Source of the DNA: an uncultured Synechococcaceae cyanobacterium
Lineage (GTDB): Bacteria; Cyanobacteriota; Cyanobacteriia; PCC-6307; Cyanobiaceae
Assembly: GCA_902574955.1 (NCBI GenBank)
Contig: CACGPQ010000004.1
Coordinates: 1-60,388, forward strand
Direction of reading: 5' to 3'
Length of the DNA: 60,388 nucleotides
Below are positions 10,078-19,792 of the stretch, one piece after another. Every line of letters starts with the position of its first letter. Positions within the stretch are counted from its first letter, which is position 1. The notes under the pieces were generated by a model. It was not told the origin of the DNA. It ran no database searches and worked only from the letters and a program-made list of their open reading frames with translations. The translations under genes were made by a program, and so were the position numbers.

Positions 10078-10714
10078 GATTTTCTTTCATAAAATTTTTG
10101 ATTTTCCCTTTTTCCAAGAATAATATCCTAGAAGGAATCCCCTCAAATAAGGCAGGTTCATGAGTAACAATAATAATTGTATTTTTATTTTTTAAATCAA
10201 GAATTAAATTCTTTACATCATTTCTCATTGAATAGTCTAATCCAGCAGTTGGTTCATCAAGTAAAAGAATTGAGGGGTTTCTAAGTAGTTGAACTGCTAC
10301 AGCTAATCGCCTTTGTTGTCCGCCACTTAGTTGTTCTGGTGGTTGGGCCAGATTAATTTTTTTCAAACCAACTTTATTTAAAACTATTTCTATATTTTTT
10401 TCTCTTAAAGATTTATGGCCTATTTTTAATTCTTTCCCAATGCTTGTACCTATAAAGTATCTTTCAGGAAATTGGAATACTACTCCACAAAACCATCTTC
10501 TTTGTCTAGAAGACAAAATTTTATTCTTCCAAGTAATTTTTCCTTTTTGTGGATTTATTAATCCGCTTATTATTTCGAGTAGTGTTGTTTTCCCAGAACC
10601 ACTATTGCCGCAAATTAAAATGATTTCATTTTCATGAACTTTTAAATTTAAATTGTCTATTATTTTTCTTTCACCAGTTTGGGGTTGATAAGATATTTCT
10701 TTTAAATCAAGCAT
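10067..10714 (-). CDS. ABC transporter ATP-binding protein
   Basis: 215 aa, a single nucleotide-binding domain. Walker [10 protein letters not shown] at residues 36-44, Q-loop [10 protein letters not shown], signature [10 protein letters not shown], Walker [13 protein letters not shown]-loop THEP. The FQFPE Q-loop resembles energy-coupling-factor and cobalt-type ATPases. No permease gene is adjacent, so the substrate cannot be given. Overlaps hslO. Confidence 0.9.
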   Translation of the reverse strand: MLDLKEISYQPQTGERKIIDNLNLKVHENEIILICGNSGSGKTTLLEIISGLINPQKGKITWKNKILSSRQRRWFCGVVFQFPERYFIGTSIGKELKIGHKSLREKNIEIVLNKVGLKKINLAQPPEQLSGGQQRRLAVAVQLLRNPSILLLDEPTAGLDYSMRNDVKNLILDLKNKNTIIIVTHEPALFEGIPSRILFLEKGKIKNFMKENHAG

Positions 10715-10797
10715 TATTAATTAAGTTATAGGTATGAATTTGAATCTAGTAATAACTTACTTATAATAGCTGTAGATCTAAAAAGATATTAGTCAAT

Positions 10798-11241
10798 ATG
10801 AATATTATTTTTAGGGAAGTTGATCCTTTTAATTGTTGGATATGGATCAGGTTTTCAGAATCACCAACTCAAGACGAAAAAAATTATTTAGATGGTGTTT
10901 TTGATAGTTGGTACGTTTTAGGAAGGTTAGGTGGATTTAATTCTGAAAATTTGCAAACTCATGAAGAGGGTACCGATCTAAGTTGGATGTCCTATGATAA
11001 TGAACAAAAAAACGCATCTCTTCCAGCCTTAATGCATAATTTAGGAATTATGGAATATCAAAACCTGTGGGGAAGATGTTGGGTTGATTTTGGAACTTCA
11101 GACTCCATTTCAATAGATATATTAATTAATTCTTTGAATGAGATATCAAATAATTATGTAAAAATTGAAGAGTTAATTATTGGGGGTGAAAATAATGATT
11201 GGGCAATTGAAGAACATGAAGATTTAGTTTTTAAAGATTAA
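10798..11241 (+). CDS. DUF3531 family protein
   Basis: 147 aa acidic soluble protein rich in Trp and Asp. The start (FREVDPFNCWIWIRF) and the centre (FDSWYVLGRLGGFN) match my memory of DUF3531, a family restricted to cyanobacteria and plastid-bearing plants and of unknown function. It begins a plus-strand run with rsmE (9 nt gap) and the DUF92 gene (6 nt gap), probably one operon. Confidence 0.75.
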   Translation: MNIIFREVDPFNCWIWIRFSESPTQDEKNYLDGVFDSWYVLGRLGGFNSENLQTHEEGTDLSWMSYDNEQKNASLPALMHNLGIMEYQNLWGRCWVDFGTSDSISIDILINSLNEISNNYVKIEELIIGGENNDWAIEEHEDLVFKD

Positions 11242-11250
11242 GTGTTTTAG

Positions 11251-12024
11251 ATGGAAGACTTAACAAGATTAATTATTTCCCGTGATAGAATTGAAAATAT
11301 TAAGAACAAAAACTTAGAACTTTCTAAAGAAGAGGCTCATTATTTAAATAAAGTAATGAGGATAAAAAATGGTAAAGAAATATTTATAGGTAATGGAGAG
11401 GGTTCATTATGGAAAGCTATAAAAGTTAAAAATGATTGTTTAGAAATAATTCAATTAAAAAAACCTTACTTATTTCAAGAAAAAGAAATTTTCTTATTAG
11501 GCATAGCTGTTGTTATACCAAAAAGTGGGTTTGAGGATATTTTAAAAATGTCTACTGAAATAGGAATTGATTTTATACAACCATTATTTTCAGAAAGACA
11601 GGTAAACAAAAATTTAAATTTTTCTAGAAAACTTTTGAGATGGAATTTAATTATTAAAGAAGCAGTTGAGCAAAGTGAGAGATTATGGAAACCATCTATT
11701 TTAAATGGAATGGATATTATTGAATGGCTAAAAATTAGAGATAATCAAGAAAAAGTTTCAATTTCTATAACTAGAGAAGAAACACTATATGACTTAAATC
11801 AATGGTTAAGAAAACAACAAGAATTTGGAAATAAAAAAGGAGGTATTTTTTGGAATGTAATTGGTCCTGAAGGAGGTTGGTCCTCTAAAGAAATTGATTT
11901 TTTTAATAAAAATAATATTAACTTTGTTAAACTTTCTGACACTATCTTGAGAACTTCGACAGCTAGTATTAACGCATCATCAATTCTAAATCAGTGGAGA
12001 ATTGATTTGAAATTAACGAATTAA
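11251..12024 (+). CDS. rsmE: 16S rRNA (uracil-1498-N3)-methyltransferase
   Basis: 257 aa SPOUT-class enzyme that methylates U1498 in helix 44 of 16S rRNA. The N-terminal PUA-like domain covers about the first 70 residues. The knotted domain has GPEGGWSSKEIDFF and LRTSTASINASSI, which form the SAM site. Length is normal for the family. Middle gene of the DUF3531-rsmE-DUF92 run. Confidence 0.92.
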   Translation: MEDLTRLIISRDRIENIKNKNLELSKEEAHYLNKVMRIKNGKEIFIGNGEGSLWKAIKVKNDCLEIIQLKKPYLFQEKEIFLLGIAVVIPKSGFEDILKMSTEIGIDFIQPLFSERQVNKNLNFSRKLLRWNLIIKEAVEQSERLWKPSILNGMDIIEWLKIRDNQEKVSISITREETLYDLNQWLRKQQEFGNKKGGIFWNVIGPEGGWSSKEIDFFNKNNINFVKLSDTILRTSTASINASSILNQWRIDLKLTN

Positions 12025-12030
12025 GTAAAT

Positions 12031-12774
12031 ATGGATTTAATTAGAAATCAATTTTTAATAGGTTTTTGCATTAATTTTATTTTGATTTATATATTTTGCA
12101 AGATTCCTTTGATGACGAAAAGTGGTTGGGTAAGTGCAGGCATCTTAGGCACAATTTTGTGGGGATGTTTGTCTTGGCAGGGATGGATGTCAGTTGTAAT
12201 TTATTTATTATTTGGTTCTCTCGTTACCAAAGTAGGTTTTAAATTTAAAAAAGCACAAGGAATTGCTGAAAAAAGAGGCGGGAGAAGAGGTCCTGAGAAT
12301 GTATGGGGCTCTGCAGCTACAGGATTATTTCTTGCCATTATGACCAAATTTAATGCTGTCAACATAGTGATGTTTAAAGTAGGTTTTGCTGCAAGTTTTG
12401 CTGCAAAGTTGGCTGATACTTTTGGTAGCGAAATTGGGAAAAGATTTGGTAAAGACACATACTTAATTACTTCACTTAAAAAGGTGGATAGAGGAACTGA
12501 AGGAGGAATAAGTATAGAAGGAACATTAGCTAGTTTTTTGGGATCAATATTTATGGCTTTTATAATGCTTCGTCTATCAATTATTTCTACAAAATATCAT
12601 TTTATAGTTGTTGTAGTTTCTGGATTCTTGGCAACACTTTCTGAAAGTATTATTGGCGCTAAATTTCAAAACAAATATAAATTAAGTAATGAATTGGTAA
12701 ATGCTATTCAGACAAGTATTGCTTCTGTTTTTGCTATCTTTGCTCTTATTTTATATTCATATTTTTTAAATTAA
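12031..12774 (+). CDS. DUF92/TIGR00297 membrane protein (VTE6-like)
   Basis: 247 aa with about six membrane segments. The conserved cytoplasmic loop RGGRRGPENVWGSA and the later LADTFGSEIGKRFGK are the signature of the DUF92 family. Plant members (VTE6) act as phytyl-phosphate kinases that recycle chlorophyll phytol for tocopherol and phylloquinone. A phytol salvage role here is inferred from the family only. Convergent with the SGNH hydrolase gene. Confidence 0.82.
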   Translation: MDLIRNQFLIGFCINFILIYIFCKIPLMTKSGWVSAGILGTILWGCLSWQGWMSVVIYLLFGSLVTKVGFKFKKAQGIAEKRGGRRGPENVWGSAATGLFLAIMTKFNAVNIVMFKVGFAASFAAKLADTFGSEIGKRFGKDTYLITSLKKVDRGTEGGISIEGTLASFLGSIFMAFIMLRLSIISTKYHFIVVVVSGFLATLSESIIGAKFQNKYKLSNELVNAIQTSIASVFAIFALILYSYFLN

Positions 12775-12790
12775 TAATATTTGGAAAGAT

Positions 12791-13435
12791 CTAGGATTCC
12801 TTCCATTTTGTAAGAATCTCCCAGCTTTTAAGTCTTTGGAAAAGCCAGAAATGACCTTCGGAATTTAGATGAATTCCATCATGCGTAATCCAATTTTTAC
12901 TCCTTTTATCAGAGTACATTTCTCTAAAAGTAGGAAGAAATGGGACATTCTGATTGAGGCATACTTCCTCCATTCTCCTTTCATAAGAATTACAAAAATT
13001 ATTTGAGTACCATAGACATCCTGCGAAAGGCATTTTGCTTTCATCAACTGGTGTCAGACCAATAACAAATACATTTGTTTGAGAGTTCATTTCATTAATT
13101 AGCCTCTCTAATCCATATTCAAATCCATCTATATCTAATTGATGTCTTCCATTTATCTGACCAATTGCTGCAGTGTCGTTAAGACCTACATTTAGTAGGA
13201 TTGCTTTAGGTTTATTTCTTCTCGTTTCTCCTCTAGATGACCATTCTTTTTCCCATCTAGATGAAACTTTTTCTATCCCATCTCCCCTAACGCCAAGTTG
13301 ATAAATGACTGGCCCATTGTGGTTATTGGACCAATCTTTTCTAAGCCTCTCACACCATCCACCACCTTCATTATCTCCCCATCCATAAACTGAGCTATCT
13401 CCAATTACAACTAGCTGTTTTGGTAAACTAATCAC
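12791..13435 (-). CDS. SGNH/GDSL-type hydrolase
   Basis: 214 aa esterase-fold protein without a signal peptide. Block I GDSSVYGWGD holds the nucleophilic Ser (near residue 13-14), block II RGDGIEK, block III LNVGLNDTA with the oxyanion Asn, and block V DGIHLNSEGH with the catalytic Asp and His. All SGNH residues are present, so it should be active. Substrate unknown; esterase, lipase or thioesterase activity is equally possible. Confidence 0.87.
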   Translation of the reverse strand: MISLPKQLVVIGDSSVYGWGDNEGGGWCERLRKDWSNNHNGPVIYQLGVRGDGIEKVSSRWEKEWSSRGETRRNKPKAILLNVGLNDTAAIGQINGRHQLDIDGFEYGLERLINEMNSQTNVFVIGLTPVDESKMPFAGCLWYSNNFCNSYERRMEEVCLNQNVPFLPTFREMYSDKRSKNWITHDGIHLNSEGHFWLFQRLKSWEILTKWKES

Positions 13436-13484
13436 TATAACCGGAAAAAAATAATTACTTGATTTAACAAATTATTCTTACAAA

Positions 13485-14987
13485 TCAAGTTAAACTATTT
13501 TTGATTTTACCATTTATTAATTCGCCAACTATTGCGATGGAGCTATAAGCTATCAAAACTATGGTAACTTCTTGCCATGCGAAGGAACTTAGTGATTCTT
13601 GCAATTGCCAACCAAGACCAACACTTCCAATAACCCCAACAATTGCTGTTTCTCTAATAATAATGTCAGATCTATAAGCGCAATATGCTAAGTAACTTTT
13701 TGCTTGTTGAGAAAATAAACCTAAAAGCCAACTAGTCTTTTTTGAGATTCCTAGAGATTTCATTGCAATATAATTTCTCTTGTCTTGCCTATCTAGATTT
13801 GTAAAAAGTAATTTGCTAGTAATACCAGCGTTGTGGAGACCTAATGTTAAAGCTGCTAGAGATAAAGAAGGATTATTAAAAGTTAAAAGAGTTAGAAGTA
13901 TTACAGGCGTAGGTATTAAACGTAAAAAAAATGCAAAAATTTTTATAAAAAATTTAGAAGTATTGTTGTTAAAAATTCCTATTACTAATGGAGGTAAACT
14001 AATTGCGATTCCTGTTGATAAAAGACTCAAAATTATTGTTTCTAATATAAGTTTTAAGAAATCAAATAATCCTAAATCTGAGTTTGATTTAAATAGAGAA
14101 GTAAAGGAAGCAAAATTTTCAAAATTATTATTAAAAATAAAATAAAGAAAATATGAAAAAGAAAATAAAATTGTTATGAAAAAAACTGAAATAAAAAAAA
14201 TAGATGGGATTTTATTTGTAGTTTTAAATTTTATTTTTTTGAATATTAATCCAGAAATAATTATCAAAATTGCTAAGGACCATAAATAAGTCCATAACTC
14301 TCTAAAATTTAAAGTTTGGAAAGATAAAAAAATACTGGTACCTATTCCTCCAATCCCAAAAACTCCTAGAATCACCGTACTTCTTATTGAACACTCTAAT
14401 CGATATAAACCAAAGTTTTTAAATGTATTTATTATTGGATTCCATATTAAAGTTAGTAAAGAAGTAAATTTAGGTGCATTTATTTGATTTATAGATTCAA
14501 GACTTTTGTAGTCAATATTTTCTAATTGTTCAGCGAAAACTTTTGAATTTACAGCAATATAAGGTATACATATAGCTATTATTCCTATCGAAAAATTTAT
14601 GCCATATATCTGCATTAATAATATTCCCCAAACTACTTCATGAATTGATCTAATTATTGTTAGAAAAAACCATATTATGCGGTAGAAAAAATTTGGAATA
14701 TTAAAGATTTTATAAAAAATATTTGAGGATATTATTCCAAAAATTGCTCCAAAAATAATACTTACTAACCAACTAAAAAAACCAATTAAAATAGTTTCAT
14801 TTAATCGCTTAATTACGGTAATAATAATTTCATTATCGATCTTGGGATTAAATGCAGAAATTAAGAATTCTTGGAATAATTTAAATCCTCCAAAATGAAT
14901 GTTGTTTATTAATTGATACCCTAGAGGTATGCATACCAAAATTGGAAGAAAAGATAATGAGGTATAGTTTAATTTTAATTTGTTCAA
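13485..14987 (-). CDS. phnE: Phosphonate/phosphite ABC permease, fused double-length PhnE
   Basis: 500 aa, about twice the length of a usual PhnE. Two homologous permease halves follow each other: the first ends with SIRSTVILGVFGIGGIG, the second repeats it as IIRETAIVGVIGSVGLG, and each has six or so membrane helices. The protein therefore contains both halves of the membrane channel in one chain. Last gene of the phnD-phnC-phnE run, 4 nt after phnC. Substrate (phosphite, methylphosphonate or other) is set by PhnD and cannot be read here. Confidence 0.9.
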   Translation of the reverse strand: MNKLKLNYTSLSFLPILVCIPLGYQLINNIHFGGFKLFQEFLISAFNPKIDNEIIITVIKRLNETILIGFFSWLVSIIFGAIFGIISSNIFYKIFNIPNFFYRIIWFFLTIIRSIHEVVWGILLMQIYGINFSIGIIAICIPYIAVNSKVFAEQLENIDYKSLESINQINAPKFTSLLTLIWNPIINTFKNFGLYRLECSIRSTVILGVFGIGGIGTSIFLSFQTLNFRELWTYLWSLAILIIISGLIFKKIKFKTTNKIPSIFFISVFFITILFSFSYFLYFIFNNNFENFASFTSLFKSNSDLGLFDFLKLILETIILSLLSTGIAISLPPLVIGIFNNNTSKFFIKIFAFFLRLIPTPVILLTLLTFNNPSLSLAALTLGLHNAGITSKLLFTNLDRQDKRNYIAMKSLGISKKTSWLLGLFSQQAKSYLAYCAYRSDIIIRETAIVGVIGSVGLGWQLQESLSSFAWQEVTIVLIAYSSIAIVGELINGKIKNSLT

Positions 14988-14991
14988 CTAA

Positions 14992-15732
14992 TTAATATAT
15001 TTTCTCTAAATGAATCTTCTTTAAATTATTTCTTTTAATATTGAAAAAAATTTTACCATCCCTTATTCCAATAACTTTATCGAAATCGTTCAGCAAATCT
15101 AATCTATGTAATGCAACTAATGCCGTCTTTGGCGATTTTTTTGTATTATTTTTATCTACATTTTCTAGCAGAAGGTTTTTAATTGTTGTTATCAATTTGG
15201 GATCTAGATTATTAAAAGGCTCATCTGCAAGTAATATATTTGATTCTTGAATTAATGATCTAGCTATAGCCACCCTTTGTTTTTGCCCCCCAGATAGTTT
15301 TCTGATTTTTTTGTCGTAAATTGAGTTATGAAGTCTACATAATTTCATATATTTATGCGCCTTCTTAAAAGAACTTATATTTAGTAAATTTTTAAAAGCG
15401 AAATAAAAATTGTTTTCCGCTAGTAGTCCACAATTAACATTTTGTTCTGCAGAGAGATCTTCTATTAATCTTAAATCTTGCCATATTGTTGTTATTTTAC
15501 TTTTCTGCTTTCTATCTAATTCCTCGAAACTTTCATTGAATAATTTAACCTCACCTTGAGTTGGCTTTATAGTGCCATTAAGTACTGATATAAGTGTAGT
15601 TTTTCCTGAACCGCTTTTACCTAAAAGTGCAATTTTTTCCCCAGAATTTATTTTTAAATTTATTTTATTTAGGATCAGATCATTTTTGTATTTATAAGTT
15701 ATGTTTTCTAATTCTAGGACAGTATTATTCAT
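14992..15732 (-). CDS. phnC: Phosphonate-type ABC transporter ATPase
   Basis: 246 aa. Walker A LGKSGSGKTT near residues 37-46, Q-loop TIWQDLRL, signature KLSGGQKQRVAIARSL, Walker B LLADEPFNNLD, and an H-loop (VALHRLD). The Q-loop region and the gene order identify it as PhnC rather than a generic ATPase. It overlaps phnD by 4 nt and lies 4 nt before phnE, so the three are translationally linked. Confidence 0.92.
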   Translation of the reverse strand: MNNTVLELENITYKYKNDLILNKINLKINSGEKIALLGKSGSGKTTLISVLNGTIKPTQGEVKLFNESFEELDRKQKSKITTIWQDLRLIEDLSAEQNVNCGLLAENNFYFAFKNLLNISSFKKAHKYMKLCRLHNSIYDKKIRKLSGGQKQRVAIARSLIQESNILLADEPFNNLDPKLITTIKNLLLENVDKNNTKKSPKTALVALHRLDLLNDFDKVIGIRDGKIFFNIKRNNLKKIHLEKIY

Positions 15733-16622
15733 CTAATTTTATTTAATTTCCTCCCGATTTCCTCTATATTTTTATATTGTTTTGATTCTGCCTTTATAAA
15801 TCTTTTTGCATTGAACATATCTAATATCTGTTTATGTGATTTTTGCTTTATATCTAAATTTAGAATTACTGATTTAAGTTCTTTTGTAAACCCTTCCCCG
15901 AATCTATTTTCAAGATCACCTTGAGCTACCCAATGATAGTCAACATATTCTGGTGTGATCCAGAATAATTCTAAATTACTTGTTCTTTTGGGATTATTTT
16001 TAAGATTGTTTTCCCAAACCTGTTTATTTAAAGCTCCAGCATCAAATGCCCCACTATTAACTAAAGCTATAGTGGCATCATGACTCCCACTAAAACCTGC
16101 TTTTTTTCCTTTAAAATGTTTAATTTCTACCCCTGCATGATTTAAAAAATATTCTGGCATTAATCTTCCAGAAGTTGAGTTTTCAGAGCCAAAAGTAAAT
16201 CTTAAATTCTTTAGTTTCTTAAGTCCTTTAATGTTTGAAATTGAGTTAAGTTCTAAATTTTTGTTTACTATAAAAACACTTTTAAATTCCTTATCGATAT
16301 CTCTTTGAGCTATGACAATTGAATTAGGCGTTTGTAATCTTGCTTGAACTCCTGATAAACCGCCAAACCAAACTAAATCTAAGTCTTTAGTTCTAAATCC
16401 AGTTACTGCTGAAACATAATTAATAACAGGAATATATTTAACTTCTACATCAAGTTGTTTGGATAATTCTTTTGAAAATAAATTAAATCTTTTGTCCAAA
16501 ACATCTTGGTTTTGATCAGGTATTGCTCCAACTTTTAAAACTTTGGGATTTGAAAATACAGGTGATGAAAAAACAGAAAATAATAGAGATGAACTTAGTA
16601 GGAAATTCTTTAAATTAAACAT
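15729..16622 (-). CDS. phnD: Phosphonate/phosphite-binding periplasmic protein
   Basis: 297 aa. A signal peptide of about 24 residues ends near SSPVFS, followed by the PhnD-type start VLKVGAIPDQNQDVLD. Segments SAVTGFRTKDLDLVWFGG and FTFGSENSTSGRLMPEYFL are conserved in the family and line the oxyanion pocket. It lies 12 nt downstream of aspC and overlaps phnC, so it probably shares their transcript. Published work on Prochlorococcus PhnD proteins reports phosphite and methylphosphonate binding; which one applies here is open. Confidence 0.9.
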   Translation of the reverse strand: MFNLKNFLLSSSLLFSVFSSPVFSNPKVLKVGAIPDQNQDVLDKRFNLFSKELSKQLDVEVKYIPVINYVSAVTGFRTKDLDLVWFGGLSGVQARLQTPNSIVIAQRDIDKEFKSVFIVNKNLELNSISNIKGLKKLKNLRFTFGSENSTSGRLMPEYFLNHAGVEIKHFKGKKAGFSGSHDATIALVNSGAFDAGALNKQVWENNLKNNPKRTSNLELFWITPEYVDYHWVAQGDLENRFGEGFTKELKSVILNLDIKQKSHKQILDMFNAKRFIKAESKQYKNIEEIGRKLNKIR

Positions 16623-16634
16623 AACTTAGTTAAA

Positions 16635-17813
16635 TTAAAAGTATTTAGAGATTGCTTTTTTTAGCCTCTGTAGTCCATCTTTTATTTTAATTTCTGAAGC
16701 TGCACAAGATATTCTTATACATTGATCAGCTCCAAAAGCTTTTCCAGGTACAACAACTAATCCGTAATCTTGAAGAGCTTTATTGCAGAAATCAACAGAA
16801 GTGATTGAGGAGTTGGGTAATTTTGGAAATGCGTAAAATGCTCCCTTAGGTTCTGCAATATAAATCCTATTTATATTATTAAGGCCCTGATAGAGAAGTC
16901 TTCTTCTTTGATCATAATGGCTATTTATCATTGAGAAAAACTCATTATTAATTTTTAAAGCCTCTAGAGCACCTTTTTGAACAAAAGAGCAAACATTACT
17001 TGTACTTTGACTTTGTAATGCTGAGGATGCTTTGATTACATCTTTGGGACCTACTAAATAACCTATCCTCCAGCCAGTCATAGCCCATCCTTTCGCAAAC
17101 CCATTTATTATAAAAATTCTATCTTTTAAGTCATTTGCTAATGAAGATAAACTGTAGTGTTTAAATTCTTTTTTAAGAATAAGTTCGTAAATCTCATCAG
17201 AAAGAATATTGATATTTGGATTTTCTCTAGCTAAATCGGCAATTTGTAATAATTCTTCCTTTGACATAACTCTTCCAGTAGGGTTATTAGGAGAATTGAT
17301 AATTATAAATTTAGTTTTTGAAGAGATTTTAGACTTCAAATCTTCTATATTTATTTTGAATCCATCTTCTGCAGAAGAATTTGTAAAAATTGGCTTCCCA
17401 CCCGCCAATCTAACCATCTGGGGATAACTTAACCAATATGGAGAAGGAATAATAACTTCGTCTCCAGTATTTAACAATACTTGGAAAAGATTATATATTG
17501 CTTGCTTAGCACCATTTGTGACCATTACATTTTCAAATTCATAATTTAAATTGTTTTGAATTTGAAGTTTATTTGCAATTGCTTTTCGGAGATCTAAATT
17601 CCCCGCTGCGGGCCCGTACTTTGTAAATCCATCAAATATAGCTTTACTTGTAGCCTCTATAACTTCTTTTGGGGCATCAAAATCAGGTTCACCTGCACTT
17701 AAATTGCAAATATCTACTCCTTCTGCAGATAATTGATTTGCTTTAGCACTTATCTGCAATGTAAGAGAAGGCTCAATTGAAAGTGCCCGATCAGATAAAT
17801 TAACTTGACTCAT
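16635..17813 (-). CDS. aspC: Aspartate aminotransferase, class I
   Basis: 392 aa from the ATG at 17813 (MSQVNLSDR); an ATG six codons earlier is also open but adds a run unlike the family. PLP fold type I: SPNNPTGRVMS substrate/PLP loop, NILSDEIYE with the pyridine-binding Asp, and the Schiff-base Lys in GFAKGWAMTGWRIGY. Transfers the amino group between aspartate and 2-oxoglutarate, linking carbon and nitrogen metabolism; prephenate transamination is also known in this subgroup. It heads the transcript that continues into phnDCE. Confidence 0.92.
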   Translation of the reverse strand: MSQVNLSDRALSIEPSLTLQISAKANQLSAEGVDICNLSAGEPDFDAPKEVIEATSKAIFDGFTKYGPAAGNLDLRKAIANKLQIQNNLNYEFENVMVTNGAKQAIYNLFQVLLNTGDEVIIPSPYWLSYPQMVRLAGGKPIFTNSSAEDGFKINIEDLKSKISSKTKFIIINSPNNPTGRVMSKEELLQIADLARENPNINILSDEIYELILKKEFKHYSLSSLANDLKDRIFIINGFAKGWAMTGWRIGYLVGPKDVIKASSALQSQSTSNVCSFVQKGALEALKINNEFFSMINSHYDQRRRLLYQGLNNINRIYIAEPKGAFYAFPKLPNSSITSVDFCNKALQDYGLVVVPGKAFGADQCIRISCAASEIKIKDGLQRLKKAISKYF

Positions 17814-17974
17814 TGACTTATGACTTTTCAAATATGACTTTTAATAATGACAAATGCATAAATTAAGAATAAATAAAACTATCACACTATGGTTTAATTT
17901 AGTTCATTTTCTTAATCTATTTTATTTTCATGTTTTGAGTTCTTAAGATAAAAATATTTAAAGTTTTATTTTCG

Positions 17975-18478
17975 GTGAAAAGGTTAGTAATTGGGAGAGG
18001 AAGTGTATTTGCAGATTTGTTAGTAATTGGTGAGGCACCTGGAGCCCAGGAAGATTTAGAAGGAAAACCTTATGTAGGTAAATCTGGTAAGTTATTAAAC
18101 GAATTATTAATACAAGCTGGAATTGATTATAAGAAGGATGTTTATTTTTGTAATGTAATTAAATGTCGCCCACCAAATAATAGAAAACCCACTGCTAGAG
18201 AAATTAATATTCATAAACCTTGGTTATTACAGCAAATAAAGTTAGTCGATCCAAAATTTATATTACTTACTGGTTCTACTGCTATGAGAGTTATTTTAGA
18301 AGTTAAAGATCCTATAAGTAATTTAAGAGGTCAATGGATTAAAAAAGATGGGAGAGAAATTATGGTAATTTTTCATCCATCTTATTTGTTGAGATTTCCT
18401 TCAAAAGAAATCAATAAACCTTACCATCTAACTTTGAAAGACCTAGAGAATGTAAGTGGTAAACTATATGCCGTATAA
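17975..18478 (+). CDS. Family-4-type uracil-DNA glycosylase lacking Fe-S ligands
   Basis: 167 aa from a GTG start. Excises uracil from DNA. Motif 1 GEAPGAQEDLEGKPYVGKSG (near residues 19-38) and the motif 2 loop HPSYLLR are intact. Family-4 enzymes normally carry four Cys for a [4Fe-4S] cluster: an N-terminal pair before motif 1, one in the NVxKCRPP segment, and one about 15 residues later. Here only NVIKCRPP remains; the N-terminal region is short and has no Cys, and the fourth position reads INIHKPW. So the cluster is probably absent. A TGA closes the frame 39 nt upstream. Confidence 0.85.
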   Translation: MKRLVIGRGSVFADLLVIGEAPGAQEDLEGKPYVGKSGKLLNELLIQAGIDYKKDVYFCNVIKCRPPNNRKPTAREINIHKPWLLQQIKLVDPKFILLTGSTAMRVILEVKDPISNLRGQWIKKDGREIMVIFHPSYLLRFPSKEINKPYHLTLKDLENVSGKLYAV

Positions 18479-18513
18479 TTTAGTGAAATCCTTTTTGAAT
18501 ATCAAGAATTTTA

Positions 18514-19731
18514 ATGTCATTAACTCAATCTAAAGAGGTTAATAGTCTCTCCAAAAGATATTCAACTCATATTGAGAGAAGGATAACTAGAACAGTAATG
18601 GTGGGTGATATAGCTATTGGAAGTGATTATCCAGTAAGAGTTCAATCGATGATAAATGAAGATACTATGGATGTCGAAAATGCTTACTTAGCTATCAAAA
18701 GACTTCATGATGTTGGTTGTGAAATAGTAAGGTTAACTGTCCCTTCCTTAGCACATGCCAAAGCAGTAGGAGATATAAAGGCAAAATTACTAGAAAATAA
18801 TATCAATACCCCCTTGGTGGCTGATGTTCACCATAATGGTATGAAAATTGCAATGGAAGTTGCAAAACATGTTGATAAAGTAAGAATTAATCCTGGATTG
18901 TTTGTTTTTGAAAAATCAGACCCTACAAGAACTGAATATACAGATGAGGAATTTGAAACTATTAAGCAAACAATACTTAAAAGATTTACCCCTTTAGTTG
19001 AAGTTTTAAAGGCTGAAAACAAAGCTCTAAGGATTGGAGTTAATCATGGGTCTCTATCTGAGAGGATGCTTTTTACTTATGGAGATACGCCATTAGGAAT
19101 GACAGAATCTGCGATGGAGTTCGTCAAAATTTGTGATGAGCTTGATTTTCATAACATAATTATTTCTATGAAAGCTTCTAGGGCTCCGGTCATGATGGCA
19201 GCTTACAGAATGATTGCAGACAGGCTTGACTCAGAAGGATATAACTATCCCTTACATTTAGGAGTGACCGAAGCTGGTGATGGTGATTATGGAAGGATTA
19301 AAAGTACTGCTGGAATTGGAACGCTTTTAGCAGAGGGATTAGGAGATACCATCAGGGTTTCCTTAACAGAAGCTCCAGAAAAGGAAATACCAGTGTGCTA
19401 TTCAATTTTGCAATCTTTAGGATTAAGAAAAACAATGGTTGAATACATCAGTTGCCCCAGTTGTGGTAGAACACTTTTCAATTTAGAAGAAGTTGTAGAT
19501 AAAGTTAGGAACGCTACCTCACATTTGACGGGTCTAGATATAGCAATAATGGGATGTATTGTTAATGGGCCAGGTGAAATGGCAGATGCTGATTATGGTT
19601 ATGTTGGAAAAGGTAAAGGAACTATTGCCTTATACAGAAGAAAAGAAGAGATAAAAAGAGTACCTGAAGATGAGGGGGTCAATGCTTTAATCCAACTTAT
19701 TAAGGATGATGGGAAGTGGATTGATCCTTAA
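18514..19731 (+). CDS. ispG: 4-hydroxy-3-methylbut-2-enyl-diphosphate synthase (IspG/GcpE)
   Basis: 405 aa [4Fe-4S] enzyme of the MEP isoprenoid pathway; in cyanobacteria it takes electrons from ferredoxin. The TIM-barrel domain holds [11 protein letters not shown] and VADVHHNG; the C-terminal cluster domain has CPSCGRTLF and [19 protein letters not shown] with the three ligand Cys. Full length. Supplies precursors for carotenoids, the phytyl chain of chlorophyll and quinones. Lies 35 nt after the glycosylase gene. Confidence 0.96.
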   Translation: MSLTQSKEVNSLSKRYSTHIERRITRTVMVGDIAIGSDYPVRVQSMINEDTMDVENAYLAIKRLHDVGCEIVRLTVPSLAHAKAVGDIKAKLLENNINTPLVADVHHNGMKIAMEVAKHVDKVRINPGLFVFEKSDPTRTEYTDEEFETIKQTILKRFTPLVEVLKAENKALRIGVNHGSLSERMLFTYGDTPLGMTESAMEFVKICDELDFHNIIISMKASRAPVMMAAYRMIADRLDSEGYNYPLHLGVTEAGDGDYGRIKSTAGIGTLLAEGLGDTIRVSLTEAPEKEIPVCYSILQSLGLRKTMVEYISCPSCGRTLFNLEEVVDKVRNATSHLTGLDIAIMGCIVNGPGEMADADYGYVGKGKGTIALYRRKEEIKRVPEDEGVNALIQLIKDDGKWIDP

Positions 19732-19792
19732 GGATTTGTCAAATTTTTGAATTATAAATAAATTCTTTTTATAATAAAAATTATCGAATAAT

